64,000 nt of DNA from positions 166,058 to 230,057 of the forward strand of contig CAYRIO010000003.1 in assembly GCA_964424355.1 (NCBI GenBank), in the 5' to 3' direction. This DNA is from CAZEHS01 sp964424355. Its GTDB lineage: Bacteria > Bacillota > Clostridia > Peptostreptococcales > Acidaminobacteraceae. Position 1 is the stretch's first letter. Every line of letters begins with the position of its first letter. Position numbers and translations under genes: made by a program. Below are positions 55,843 through 63,817 of the stretch, piece by piece. The notes beneath the pieces were generated by a model, which was not told where the DNA came from, did no database searches, and saw nothing but the letters and a program-made list of their open reading frames with translations.

Positions 55843-56901
55843 ATGCCTTGCCAGCAAAGTATATTTGAAAAGAATAAAGAAGAAATGAACTGTCCGGTCG
55901 GAAGCGTTTCATTCAGACTATCAGATCATAATCTTTTTGACCAACCAACAGAAAACATAAAAATCTTTGAAATTGCAACTGGGCGCAGAGTTTTTTCATT
56001 GCAGAGAAATTCAGAAATGCTTCTGAGCTTCATTTATTCTTCGCCTGGCTTAGGGACTCGTATTGCTTCAATCAACATGAATAAACTACCACCTTCAAAG
56101 ATTCTATTTGTTCAATTGAAATGGAACACAGAGAATATTTCAATTAGTGCCCAAATTACTCGTCTTCCGGTAGGTGTTCTTAGCAGTGTAGGGACTATCC
56201 ATACGACAAAATATAAAGTGACTTCTGATGAACGTGTTATTCAAATTGGAAGTGATGGAACTGAAGTTATTCAGTTTTACTGGGTTGAGGGAGGCGAAAC
56301 AGTAATAATGCCAACTGCGATTGAATCTTGGAATGACACAATGCAAGGTATTGAAATCTTAATCAAGGGAAAATCAGAAGAAGAGCATTTGTTTGAAACG
56401 ATTGTATGCAATTACGTAATAATGGCATTAGTGTCAGGATTCGAGGTTTATACTCAAAAGCGTTTTGTGGAGATTTTTGAGGAATGGCACAATTGTGATA
56501 TTGCGAGTCTTGAAAGCAAATTTTTTTCAAATTTAGAATCTGACGCTAAGAAAATGCAAGACAAAAAGGATCAGCTTGGTAATAGTGCTAAATATCTTGA
56601 ATGGCTATCTAAAGAACGCATTAATTTTCAAAACTTTGACAATTGTAAAGTTGCTTATAACAAGGGATATAAATTAGTGTTTGGAGAACTATTACCCAAA
56701 AGCCCGGTAATTGAAAATATACGTGATTTCATTTTGTTTAGACATAAAATAGTGCATGTATCAACTTTAAGTTCTGGATTTGATGTAAAAGGAAAGACTG
56801 TATACTCTAATTTAACAACAGCGAAAGAAGCAATTCAGGCTTTTGACACATTTATTAATGCACTTCATAAAAAAAGCCTTGAAATTCAAAATGAACAATA
56901 A
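55843..56901 (+). CDS. Cassette 2: HEPN-domain protein
   Basis: 352 residues, behind AAAGGAGA and only 35 bases from the cassette start. The N-terminal two-thirds are strand-rich and unrecognised. The C-terminal third is helical and contains the HEPN ribonuclease signature R-X4-H as R300-HKIV-H305, after an ENIRDFILF helix. HEPN proteins of this size often act as RNases in toxin or abortive-infection systems. No antitoxin nucleotidyltransferase is present in the cassette. The RNase role is inferred from the motif alone. Confidence 0.7.
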   Translation: MPCQQSIFEKNKEEMNCPVGSVSFRLSDHNLFDQPTENIKIFEIATGRRVFSLQRNSEMLLSFIYSSPGLGTRIASINMNKLPPSKILFVQLKWNTENISISAQITRLPVGVLSSVGTIHTTKYKVTSDERVIQIGSDGTEVIQFYWVEGGETVIMPTAIESWNDTMQGIEILIKGKSEEEHLFETIVCNYVIMALVSGFEVYTQKRFVEIFEEWHNCDIASLESKFFSNLESDAKKMQDKKDQLGNSAKYLEWLSKERINFQNFDNCKVAYNKGYKLVFGELLPKSPVIENIRDFILFRHKIVHVSTLSSGFDVKGKTVYSNLTTAKEAIQAFDTFINALHKKSLEIQNEQ

Positions 56902-56913
56902 TTTATGCACATC

Positions 56914-57069
56914 TGCTAACAGTGCATCTGCCGCAAGGGCTTCGGGCAACTCTGGGGCGGATTCTGACGGTCGCCCGAATCCACACCCCTTCGCCGGGGA
57001 GCAAGTCCCACTTTGGGGTCATTCTTCTCCTGTCCGGCTCAAGGGCGTCGGCAATGCGGAACGTTATAT
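56914..57069 (+). repeat. attC2
   Basis: 156 bp from TGCTAAC to GTTATAT. The L boxes are GCATcTGCCG and CGGCAATGC, a covarying variant that keeps the extrahelical C. Confidence 0.9.
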
Positions 57070-57092
57070 GCCAGTAGTGGGCAAACATAATA

Positions 57093-57113
57093 TGCCCACC
57101 GTCCTGGTGGGCA
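57093..57113 (+). repeat. GTCCT-loop hairpin at the start of cassette 3
   Basis: TGCCCACC and GGTGGGCA form a perfect 8-bp stem around GTCCT. It lies 3' of the minus-strand gene of this cassette. Confidence 0.65.
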
Positions 57114-57135
57114 CTAAATTAAAAGATACAAGACA

Positions 57136-57966
57136 TCACGAGTCTGAATCACATTTTTTTTTAAGTTCACTAATCCGTTTCCTAAGATCATGTTCGGAGA
57201 AACATTTATCGGTAAATTCGTCAAGCAAACAAGCATATTCAATATGAATTTTGGCAGTTTTTAGGGCGCTGTTTTCAAGTGGTCTCAACCAAATTAAAAT
57301 TTTAATGGATGGATTCGTTTTCTTAGTGTTGTACAAAAATAGAAAATAAATAACCCCAATGAACACAATGAAAACTGCCAAGTTAAGAACAAAAACGTTA
57401 TCTGATAAGAACTGTGTGAACGAACGTATGATAACGGGATAAATTGAATAAATAACAAACAAAGAGACTCCCCAGTTTGTTATAAAAAACATCTTTTGGA
57501 AAGGATCTTTTGTCCATTTTATAAAGTCTTTATAATCTTTATTAATACTGTCTTTATCAGCGCAAAAATCAAAATTCAAGAAATTAGGTATGTCAAATAC
57601 CATGCGAGCGCTTGGGGATAGTTTGGGTTCGATATAGCATTCAAGACGATACTGCAAAAATTTATAGTTATAGTAATACTGTCTGGTAAATATTGTACAT
57701 ATAAGTGCAATCAACAGAGAGACTGCAACAAAAATCCAAGGAACACTTTTAAATAGTGCAAGTCCATCTTCTTTGCTTACGGCAGTTTGGAAATATCCAA
57801 AAAGTGCAGCCTGTAACCCTAATGAGTAGTATAGGTATTGCAACATGTTATTCTTTATAAACTCAATTGTTTTCGTTATTTCAGAATGCATGTGCATTAT
57901 TTCATCGTTCTGATAAAGAATTTTATTCTTTTCTTCAGCAAATCGGGGTTTTGGATTATCTTCCAT
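57136..57966 (-). CDS. Cassette 3: membrane protein, opposite strand
   Basis: 276 residues. I chose the ATG at 57966, which has AAAGGAGGATATACC in front; the frame is open to 58035. After a charged N-terminus come four membrane helices in two pairs (about residues 40-62 and 80-98, then 175-197 and 205-225). The last 45 residues are cytoplasmic and contain a Cys- and Lys-rich tail. It is the only cassette gene here read against the array, so it must carry its own promoter. I do not recognise the family. Confidence 0.7.
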   Translation of the reverse strand: MEDNPKPRFAEEKNKILYQNDEIMHMHSEITKTIEFIKNNMLQYLYYSLGLQAALFGYFQTAVSKEDGLALFKSVPWIFVAVSLLIALICTIFTRQYYYNYKFLQYRLECYIEPKLSPSARMVFDIPNFLNFDFCADKDSINKDYKDFIKWTKDPFQKMFFITNWGVSLFVIYSIYPVIIRSFTQFLSDNVFVLNLAVFIVFIGVIYFLFLYNTKKTNPSIKILIWLRPLENSALKTAKIHIEYACLLDEFTDKCFSEHDLRKRISELKKKCDSDS

Positions 57967-58066
57967 GGTATATCCTCCTTTGTAAAACTTATGGTGATTT
58001 TGTACCCCGAATTTTAAAACAAATGCATCAATCAAGTACTAAGAAATATCAAAGAATGAATGAAAC

Positions 58067-58095
58067 AAGCTTACGTGCGTCCTGCACTTCAGCTT
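58067..58095 (+). repeat. GTCCT-loop hairpin at the end of cassette 3
   Basis: An AAGCT/AGCTT outer stem, a 3-base internal loop and a GTGC/GCAC inner stem enclose GTCCT. The same layout recurs at the end of cassette 9. Confidence 0.6.
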
Positions 58096-58109
58096 GGCCC
58101 ACTACCAGC

Positions 58110-58265
58110 ACATAACAAAGGGTCTTGCGCAAGGGTTTCGGGCATGATTCGGGTGGGCTTCGGACGCTGCCCGAAACCACACCCTTTCACCGGGCGTCAA
58201 GCGCCTCTCCGGGGTCAAGCTTTTCCAGTCCGGTTCAAGGGCGTCGCAAACCCGGAACGTTATAC
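58110..58265 (+). repeat. attC3
   Basis: 156 bp from ACATAAC to GTTATAC. The L boxes are GGGTcTTGCG and CGCAAACCC. Confidence 0.9.
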
Positions 58266-58689
58266 AAAATTTATGGGGGTAAAGAAGTATTCCCGCCTCC
58301 ATGCGGTCACAAAGATCAAGGTCAAAAGATGGGGTGTTCCTGAAGTACAGGTTTTCAGATCACATCCATGTTTCGATAGGCTAAAAAATTGAAAGACGAA
58401 AAGACATCGCAGTGACATTAAAGAAATTGAAGAGCTGAAGAGACATCGAAAGAAGTTTAAAAGCCATCAAAGAATTGGAAAGGCCAAAGAGACATGGAAA
58501 GAAGTAAAAGACAATTGGGTTCAGCACTGGCAGGGCCTATCCATCTGTCCGATGTAATCTATGCTGCCTTTTGGGTTTAGAGCATACGTGAAATTGAAAA
58601 CCGAGGTCCACTGACATTCAAGACTGAAAAGAAGTTTAAAAGAAGTCGCTTCCGCACATAGTGCGCGAAAGCTCACCCCCATAAACTTC
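58266..58689 (+). other. Cassette 4: no convincing gene
   Basis: No frame with a start, ribosome site and reasonable length is present; the longest open stretch (from about 58393 to the TAA near 58558) has no start codon. It contains two imperfect tandem copies of a purine-rich unit of about 50 bp (from about 58418 and 58466, each with AAGAGACAT and GAAAGAAGT). A hairpin at 58649-58673 (GCTT and GCAC arms) lies close to the end. The first 25 bases are identical to the start of cassette 11 at the window edge. Confidence 0.6.
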
Positions 58690-58844
58690 GTATAACACCG
58701 GCTCTGCCGCAAGGGATTCGGGCATGATTGGGGCTGATTCGGACGGTCGCCCGAATCCACACCCTCTCACCGGGCGGCAAAGCGCCTCTCCCGGGTAGGC
58801 TCATCCTGTCCGGTTCGTGGGCGTCGGCAAGCCAAACGTTATAG
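58690..58844 (+). repeat. attC4
   Basis: 155 bp from GTATAAC to GTTATAG. The L boxes are GGCTcTGCCG and CGGCAAGCC. Confidence 0.9.
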
Positions 58845-58889
58845 GACATTGCCAAGGATAAAAGACAAAATGAAAGGCTGAAAAAACAA

Positions 58890-59477
58890 ATGACAGAAAT
58901 AATATTTGGCGGACTAATTTCGATAGTATCTATCATTCTTGGAGCTTTATTGACATATTGGTTTTCAATACGAACTAATAAAATTCAAAGAAATGAAAAG
59001 CAATTATTAGAATTGTATGGACTCATGAGAAGATTGAGTGAAGTTTATGGTTACTTTTGTATGGCTGAAGATACATTTATTCAAACAGGAGATTTAAAAG
59101 GCAGCATTATTAAACATGATATAGAACTGAGTGATCTATCTAAGAAAATTGCCAAAACGCTGCTACTTATTGATGATAAAAAGTTGGTTGGAGAAATTAT
59201 CGATGTTTTATTTTCGATTGATATTAAAAAATATCCCACCAGTTCAGAAAGACGAATAAGAATATTTGAACTGACTGAAGCATGCGAGAGGAAGATTAAT
59301 CGAATATACAACACATCTATAGAAAGTACATATTTAAATAATAGAAAGCACTCAATAGATCATTTTCATAATGAATTGGAAATCGGAATTTGCAGGGCGC
59401 CTGGACACCTAAGTCCTGTTTCAATTGATGACTATTTAGAAATGGAAGAAAGAATAGAAGGCAGCAACGTCCTATAA
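58890..59477 (+). CDS. Cassette 5: membrane-anchored hypothetical protein
   Basis: 195 residues. One N-terminal membrane helix (about 5-26, GGLISIVSIILGALLTYWF) is followed by a mostly helical, charged cytoplasmic or surface domain. No motif is recognised. The stop codon TAA lies inside the R'' box of attC5, so gene and recombination site overlap by 6 bases. The ribosome site is weak. Confidence 0.65.
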   Translation: MTEIIFGGLISIVSIILGALLTYWFSIRTNKIQRNEKQLLELYGLMRRLSEVYGYFCMAEDTFIQTGDLKGSIIKHDIELSDLSKKIAKTLLLIDDKKLVGEIIDVLFSIDIKKYPTSSERRIRIFELTEACERKINRIYNTSIESTYLNNRKHSIDHFHNELEIGICRAPGHLSPVSIDDYLEMEERIEGSNVL

Positions 59478-59628
59478 CACAGGCTCTGCCGCAAGGATTT
59501 CGGGCTAACTTCGGGGCCGATTTCGGACGGTCGCCCGAAATCACACCCCTTCGCCGGGGAGCAAGTCCCTCTTTAGGGTCATTCTCCTCCTGTCCGGCTC
59601 AAGGGCGTCGGCAAGCCAAACGTTATAT
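59472..59628 (+). repeat. attC5
   Basis: 157 bp from CTATAAC to GTTATAT. The L boxes are GGCTcTGCCG and CGGCAAGCC. Confidence 0.9.
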
Positions 59629-59678
59629 GAAAGAGGCCTAAAAACATAACAACCCCAATGATATGAAAGGACTTCCAA

Positions 59679-60413
59679 ATGATATGTTACAAATGCGGGA
59701 AGGATAAAGACAAATGCATATGTTCCATGGTACTGGAAGAATACGAATCGGGACATATCACATTTTCAGTAAATACTAATTCAACTGCAAATTTCACGTT
59801 GTTCGGACAAGAAACTCTGACGGGCAACTGGAAGGAGATTGATTCTGAAGGCAGCTTTGCCATGTATAGAAATAGTGGTGAAATTAATCTTCAAAATCTT
59901 ATTTTGACACAAAGCCCTCATAAGATATATTTACAGCGCGCTAAGGAACACATGCAATTATATGTGTTGTCAGATCCAATTCCGATGCTAGCTGATATGG
60001 AGATCGTTTTACTTTTATTAGGAGCGGCCTTGAATAAACAGATTGATAAGAATGCTGTCGCAAAATCCATTGAATCAGAAAAAATAATTGAAAAGTTAAA
60101 AGCTGTTAATAGGACAGCGAAGAACCCTTATGAACGTAGGCTTCTGAGTGACTATACTATATTGAACACGTATTATAATTCCACAAAACATGGGTCGAAA
60201 CCAGTAAATGATAAATATGAGCAGCATCTATGTACGAGCGAAGGAAAAAGAATTATAATTCACCATTTTGAAACAACACGAAGGATTTTTAAATGGTATT
60301 ATTTGAATTTTTCTTCATCAGGTATACCTCAATGGGATGAACTGATGGAAATAGATTACAAGAAGTTCAATATAGATTATGACTATAACACCTATATTAT
60401 GAAACGACTTTAG
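59679..60413 (+). CDS. Cassette 6: protein with N-terminal zinc-knuckle
   Basis: 244 residues, behind GAAAGGAC. The first 15 residues carry C3-x2-C6 and C13-x-C15, a short zinc-binding knuckle. The middle is strand-rich. The second half is helical and includes YYNSTKHGSKP, which slightly resembles the N..KHG helix of HEPN-like or DUF families; I do not claim nuclease activity. No membrane helix is seen. Confidence 0.65.
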   Translation: MICYKCGKDKDKCICSMVLEEYESGHITFSVNTNSTANFTLFGQETLTGNWKEIDSEGSFAMYRNSGEINLQNLILTQSPHKIYLQRAKEHMQLYVLSDPIPMLADMEIVLLLLGAALNKQIDKNAVAKSIESEKIIEKLKAVNRTAKNPYERRLLSDYTILNTYYNSTKHGSKPVNDKYEQHLCTSEGKRIIIHHFETTRRIFKWYYLNFSSSGIPQWDELMEIDYKKFNIDYDYNTYIMKRL

Positions 60414-60451
60414 GCTATATGGGGCAGTTTATGGGGTCGGCGGCCTCCTCC

Positions 60452-60607
60452 ATATAACAGTGCATCTGCCGCAAGGGTTTCGGGCATGATCCGGGCCGGT
60501 TCCGGACGTCGCCCGAAACCACACCTTCTCACCGGGGGGCAAGCCCCGCTAACGGGTCAGGCTCCTCCTGTCCGGTTCAAAGGCGTCGGCAATGCGGAAC
60601 GTTAGGC
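60452..60607 (+). repeat. attC6
   Basis: 156 bp from ATATAAC to GTTAGGC. The L boxes are GCATcTGCCG and CGGCAATGC. Confidence 0.9.
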
Positions 60608-60694
60608 GAAAGGCCCTCAAGAAATCAACAAGAAACAATAAGATTAACTAAGATGAACGAACTTAACACATCAATTCTTAAAGATGGAGGTATC

Positions 60695-61282
60695 GTGAAA
60701 CAGATTAATAGATGCATAAAAAGAAACACTTTTAGAATCATAACGATTTTACTATGCTCTTGCTTCGTTTTCTTTTCATTACCTTGCCATGCTGCAGTGA
60801 CAAAAGAGACTCAAAAGGATGCATTTGTTATTACAAAAGATTACCAAAATAAAACTGTGCGTAGCCCGAGAGCATTTGGAAGGAATCACTCAGTTAATCT
60901 TTATTACATTACTTATATTCTTTTAACAGACGAAGATAGAAGAAAGATAAGTGACGCGGCTTCACAGAAAGGATGGGATAATCTGTTCTTGATTCCTGAA
61001 TCGGGTAAAGGAACAGTAGAAGATATCTACAATATACTTCCCGACAGGGAAGTTGGTAGAATAACGAAAGATGTTACGGAGGAATTTTATAACATAACAC
61101 AAATCGGGAGTATCGTTAAAGTGTATCCAAACGCTACATATGATAGTGTTTCAACAGATGACGAGAGAAAACATCCGGTAAAGTACATTAAAAATTTCGG
61201 ATTTGCTTGCTTTTTCGCGATTATATTAATTCTCAGTCTGATATTGCCATCTAATAGAGACAAAGGAAATAAAAGATATTAA
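60695..61282 (+). CDS. Cassette 7: exported, C-terminally anchored protein
   Basis: 195 residues from a GTG at 60695, which follows GATGGAGG; an ATG at 60653 is in frame but would place 14 polar residues before the signal peptide. The signal sequence has a basic start, a hydrophobic core (IITILLCSCFVFFSL) and a possible cleavage after PCHA. A second hydrophobic helix (about 165-185) near the C-terminus should hold the protein in the membrane with a short basic tail. The family is unknown. Confidence 0.65.
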   Translation: MKQINRCIKRNTFRIITILLCSCFVFFSLPCHAAVTKETQKDAFVITKDYQNKTVRSPRAFGRNHSVNLYYITYILLTDEDRRKISDAASQKGWDNLFLIPESGKGTVEDIYNILPDREVGRITKDVTEEFYNITQIGSIVKVYPNATYDSVSTDDERKHPVKYIKNFGFACFFAIILILSLILPSNRDKGNKRY

Positions 61283-61303
61283 TCTATCAAAATTAAGCCC
61301 TCC

Positions 61304-61459
61304 GCCTAACCAAGCATCTGCCGCAAGGGCTTCGGGCAGCTCTGGGGTGAATTTTGACGGTCGCCCGAATCCACACCCCTTCGCCGGGGAGCAAGTCCCT
61401 CTTTGGGGTCATTCTCTTCTTGTCCGGCTCAAGGGCGTCGGCAATGCAAAACGTTATAT
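61304..61459 (+). repeat. attC7
   Basis: 156 bp from GCCTAAC to GTTATAT. The L boxes are GCATcTGCCG and CGGCAATGC. Confidence 0.9.
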
Positions 61460-61480
61460 AACATGGGCGATGAAAGACAA

Positions 61481-61495
61481 GCCGCGTCCTGCGGC
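61481..61495 (+). repeat. GTCCT-loop hairpin at the start of cassette 8
   Basis: GCCGC and GCGGC enclose GTCCT. Confidence 0.6.
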
Positions 61496-61525
61496 TATAG
61501 AAAATACATGAAGGAAAAAGAAAAC

Positions 61526-61906
61526 ATGAAAAACACACTTTACGCAGCGGTTATACTGCTATTGGCGATGGTGGGATATATTTACTTGACCACTGATAAA
61601 AAGGATATGAGACCCGATTCAATGGAAAACGCCGCCTTTCTTATCTCAAAAGGAATACAATATGACAATTATGATTCCCTTAAAAGGTACTTCTTTGAAT
61701 CAGCAAAAGAAAACGTGACAAAAGTAGAGTTTGAAGAGATGCAGAAAGTCATGACTAGCGGTTATGAGTATAAGCATTATACTGCGATAAAGCTTACTAA
61801 CGGTGAAGTCTTGCTAATGAGTATAGAAAAAGACCTTGAAGATGGGCTATACAAAGCATCCGATGTAATTAAAGTGCCAAAAGAAATGCATTCTTTATTT
61901 GAATAA
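61526..61906 (+). CDS. Cassette 8: small membrane-anchored protein
   Basis: 126 residues. I chose the ATG at 61526, 8 bases after AAGGAAAAAG; an ATG at 61508 is in frame. An N-terminal signal anchor (about 4-22, LYAAVILLLAMVGYIYL) is followed by a small alpha/beta domain with a VLLMSIEKD strand. It has no lipobox and no recognised motif. The gap before attC8 contains a hairpin (GGCTGGC/GCCAGCC) with a CCTCCT-like loop. Confidence 0.65.
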   Translation: MKNTLYAAVILLLAMVGYIYLTTDKKDMRPDSMENAAFLISKGIQYDNYDSLKRYFFESAKENVTKVEFEEMQKVMTSGYEYKHYTAIKLTNGEVLLMSIEKDLEDGLYKASDVIKVPKEMHSLFE

Positions 61907-61968
61907 CAATGACAGATGCAAGGGGCTGGCCTCCTTGCCAGCCTCTGAAATTCGGGTCCGCCCACGTT

Positions 61969-62115
61969 ACATAACAATGCCTCTGCCGCAAGGGATTCGG
62001 GCCTTGGACTCGGACGTTGCCCGAATCCACACCCTCTCACCGGGCGGCAAGCGCCTCTCCCGGGTCAGGCTTCTCCTGTCCGGTTCGTGGCCGTCGGCAA
62101 GGCGGAACGTTATAT
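61969..62115 (+). repeat. attC8, shortened
   Basis: 147 bp from ACATAAC to GTTATAT, about 9 bp shorter than the others through loss in the central stem. The L boxes are GCCTcTGCCG and CGGCAAGGC. Confidence 0.88.
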
Positions 62116-62134
62116 GTCATTTAGGGGGCTGAAA

Positions 62135-62155
62135 TGCCCGCCGTCCTAGCGGGCA
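62135..62155 (+). repeat. GTCCT-loop hairpin at the start of cassette 9
   Basis: TGCCCGC and GCGGGCA enclose CGTCCTA; the closing C/A pair would be G/T on the bottom strand. Confidence 0.6.
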
Positions 62156-62175
62156 CGAAAAAAGGAGAATCATGA

Positions 62176-62499
62176 ATGAAAGAAAAAGAAGAATACATCA
62201 AAGACCATTTAGTAAAGAAATTTGAAGACTTCAAAAATGTCAAATTTCCTGATGCGCCTGAAGATGATGAAATATATGATTTATTCGCGGAGTTAGTGGA
62301 GTTAGATGGTCACATTGCTGGGCTGATATCATCATATCTAAAAGGGAAGACAATTGATTTTAAATTGCTTGATGCGGATTCTGAATTCGAGCGCATTTCA
62401 AACAGTTTGGTCGAAAAATCAGCGGCAAATGAAATCAAAGAATACAAAATGGAACTTGATGAAATGGTAAGAATGGTAAGAGCAATTGAAAGACTATAA
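62176..62499 (+). CDS. Cassette 9: small acidic helical protein
   Basis: 107 residues, behind AAAAGGAGAATC. A second ATG four bases upstream opens only an 18-codon frame. The protein is almost wholly helical and rich in Glu and Lys (first 30 residues; DEMVRMVRAIERL at the end), with no membrane helix. It could be an antitoxin or immunity-type protein, but no evidence decides it. Confidence 0.65.
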   Translation: MKEKEEYIKDHLVKKFEDFKNVKFPDAPEDDEIYDLFAELVELDGHIAGLISSYLKGKTIDFKLLDADSEFERISNSLVEKSAANEIKEYKMELDEMVRMVRAIERL

Positions 62500-62550
62500 A
62501 TCAATGAATAGCCGAATCTATGAAAAAACGCAAGGAATGTTAAAAGAAAT

Positions 62551-62579
62551 GAGCTTCCGCGCGTCCTGCGCTCCAGCTC
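62551..62579 (+). repeat. GTCCT-loop hairpin at the end of cassette 9
   Basis: A GAGCT/AGCTC outer stem, a 3-base internal loop and a GCGC/GCGC inner stem enclose GTCCT. It has the same layout and position as in cassette 3. Confidence 0.6.
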
Positions 62580-62593
62580 GCCCCCTAAACAAC

Positions 62594-62751
62594 ACATAAC
62601 ACTGGGTCTTGCGCAAGGGTTTCGGGCATGATTCGGGCAGGTTCCGGACGGTTGCCCGAAACCACACCCTCTCACCGGGGGGCAAGCCCCGCCTACGAGG
62701 TCAGGCTCCTCCTGTCCGGTTCAAGGGCGTCGCAAACCCGGAACGTTAGCC
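62594..62751 (+). repeat. attC9
   Basis: 158 bp from ACATAAC to GTTAGCC. The L boxes are GGGTcTTGCG and CGCAAACCC, the same variant as attC3. Confidence 0.9.
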
Positions 62752-62781
62752 AACACTACAAACAAAATAAAGAGGTCGAAA

Positions 62782-63813
62782 ATGTCTAAAAGCATCCAAA
62801 TAAATCAAGAACTTATTAATGATGAAACAGACAGAAAAATAAGGGCTGCAATCGATTTTTTCAAAGATGCATTTAAAGAGGACATTGCATTCATTTTACC
62901 CAGTTCCATCAGTAATATTTTTGAACTTAACAACTTCTTTAAATTACATACTCAGCTCAGCACATTAAAAGATATCAAAGGATTTCACGAGCATTGCAAG
63001 CAGTACAAAAATGATTACACAGCAACCAATTTTGTCTCGATTTTTGCCGAATATCTGGTTAGCAAAGTGGATGACATTGAACTTGAGCCTACTATCGAAA
63101 ATCAAGAAACTAAGCCTGACATACGGTGCATGTTTAATGGGAACGAAATCTATTTTGAGTGCAAAGAAATGAATTTTATTGACCACGCCAAAATTAAAAC
63201 TGAACATTTAGAACTTTTAGAGATATTCAAAAAGAACATTAGGGGTGCTGGGCAGTATACCGTGACCTATACAGAATCCTTTAATGATGAAAGTCTATTA
63301 TTGCATACAAAGCGAATCGGCGAACGACGGGAACAAGTCAAAGGCAATGGCACAATCTATAATTCGAAAAATGATAAAGAAATTATAAAAGTGGAATATC
63401 GAGAATTAGAATCTCCGGTTCCACCAGAGTTCAATATTAGTTTAGATTTGGATATGAAAATGTACACGGAAGCAGGTCATCATTTCGCAACCAGTGGTTT
63501 TACAAGAGGGAATCAAACGTTCTTATTTCAAGGGCCCATCATAGATTACAAAACTAAAATCGAGAAAAAAATCAAAAAAAGTTCCAAGCAAGCGGTAATT
63601 GGAAAGTCTTTCTTTCTCGTGATACCAAAAGAGAGTATTCTAGGCGATTTCTTTGAAGCTAAAACGCACATAGAAAACTCGTTTCAACCCACAAAAAACA
63701 CAAGATTTTCAGGTGTAATTATTGTCGAACACATGAAAGATGTTAAATGCATTTACATCCCAAATCCATTTAGTTCAAATGCATTAAACATCGAAGAGAT
63801 ATTTAAGGCATAG
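62782..63813 (+). CDS. Cassette 10: PD-(D/E)XK nuclease-like protein
   Basis: 343 residues. A helical N-terminal third leads to a core with E90 (SIFAEYLVSK), D113 (KPDIRCMF) and E126-C-K128 (IYFECKEM), the order and spacing of the PD-(D/E)XK nuclease fold. The C-terminal half is alpha/beta and unrecognised. No methyltransferase or recognition partner is in the cassette. A DNA- or RNA-cutting defence role is possible, but it rests on this motif only. The stop is 5 bases before attC10. Confidence 0.65.
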   Translation: MSKSIQINQELINDETDRKIRAAIDFFKDAFKEDIAFILPSSISNIFELNNFFKLHTQLSTLKDIKGFHEHCKQYKNDYTATNFVSIFAEYLVSKVDDIELEPTIENQETKPDIRCMFNGNEIYFECKEMNFIDHAKIKTEHLELLEIFKKNIRGAGQYTVTYTESFNDESLLLHTKRIGERREQVKGNGTIYNSKNDKEIIKVEYRELESPVPPEFNISLDLDMKMYTEAGHHFATSGFTRGNQTFLFQGPIIDYKTKIEKKIKKSSKQAVIGKSFFLVIPKESILGDFFEAKTHIENSFQPTKNTRFSGVIIVEHMKDVKCIYIPNPFSSNALNIEEIFKA

Positions 63814-63817
63814 CGTC

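Noticed and set aside
58393..58560. Open frame in cassette 4 rich in Lys and Arg
   Set aside because: It has no start codon or ribosome site, and its sequence reflects the purine-rich tandem repeats.
55106..62579. GTCCT hairpins as CsrA sites (GGA in a loop)
   Set aside because: GGA appears only on the strand opposite to most cassette genes, and the loops lack the flanking consensus.
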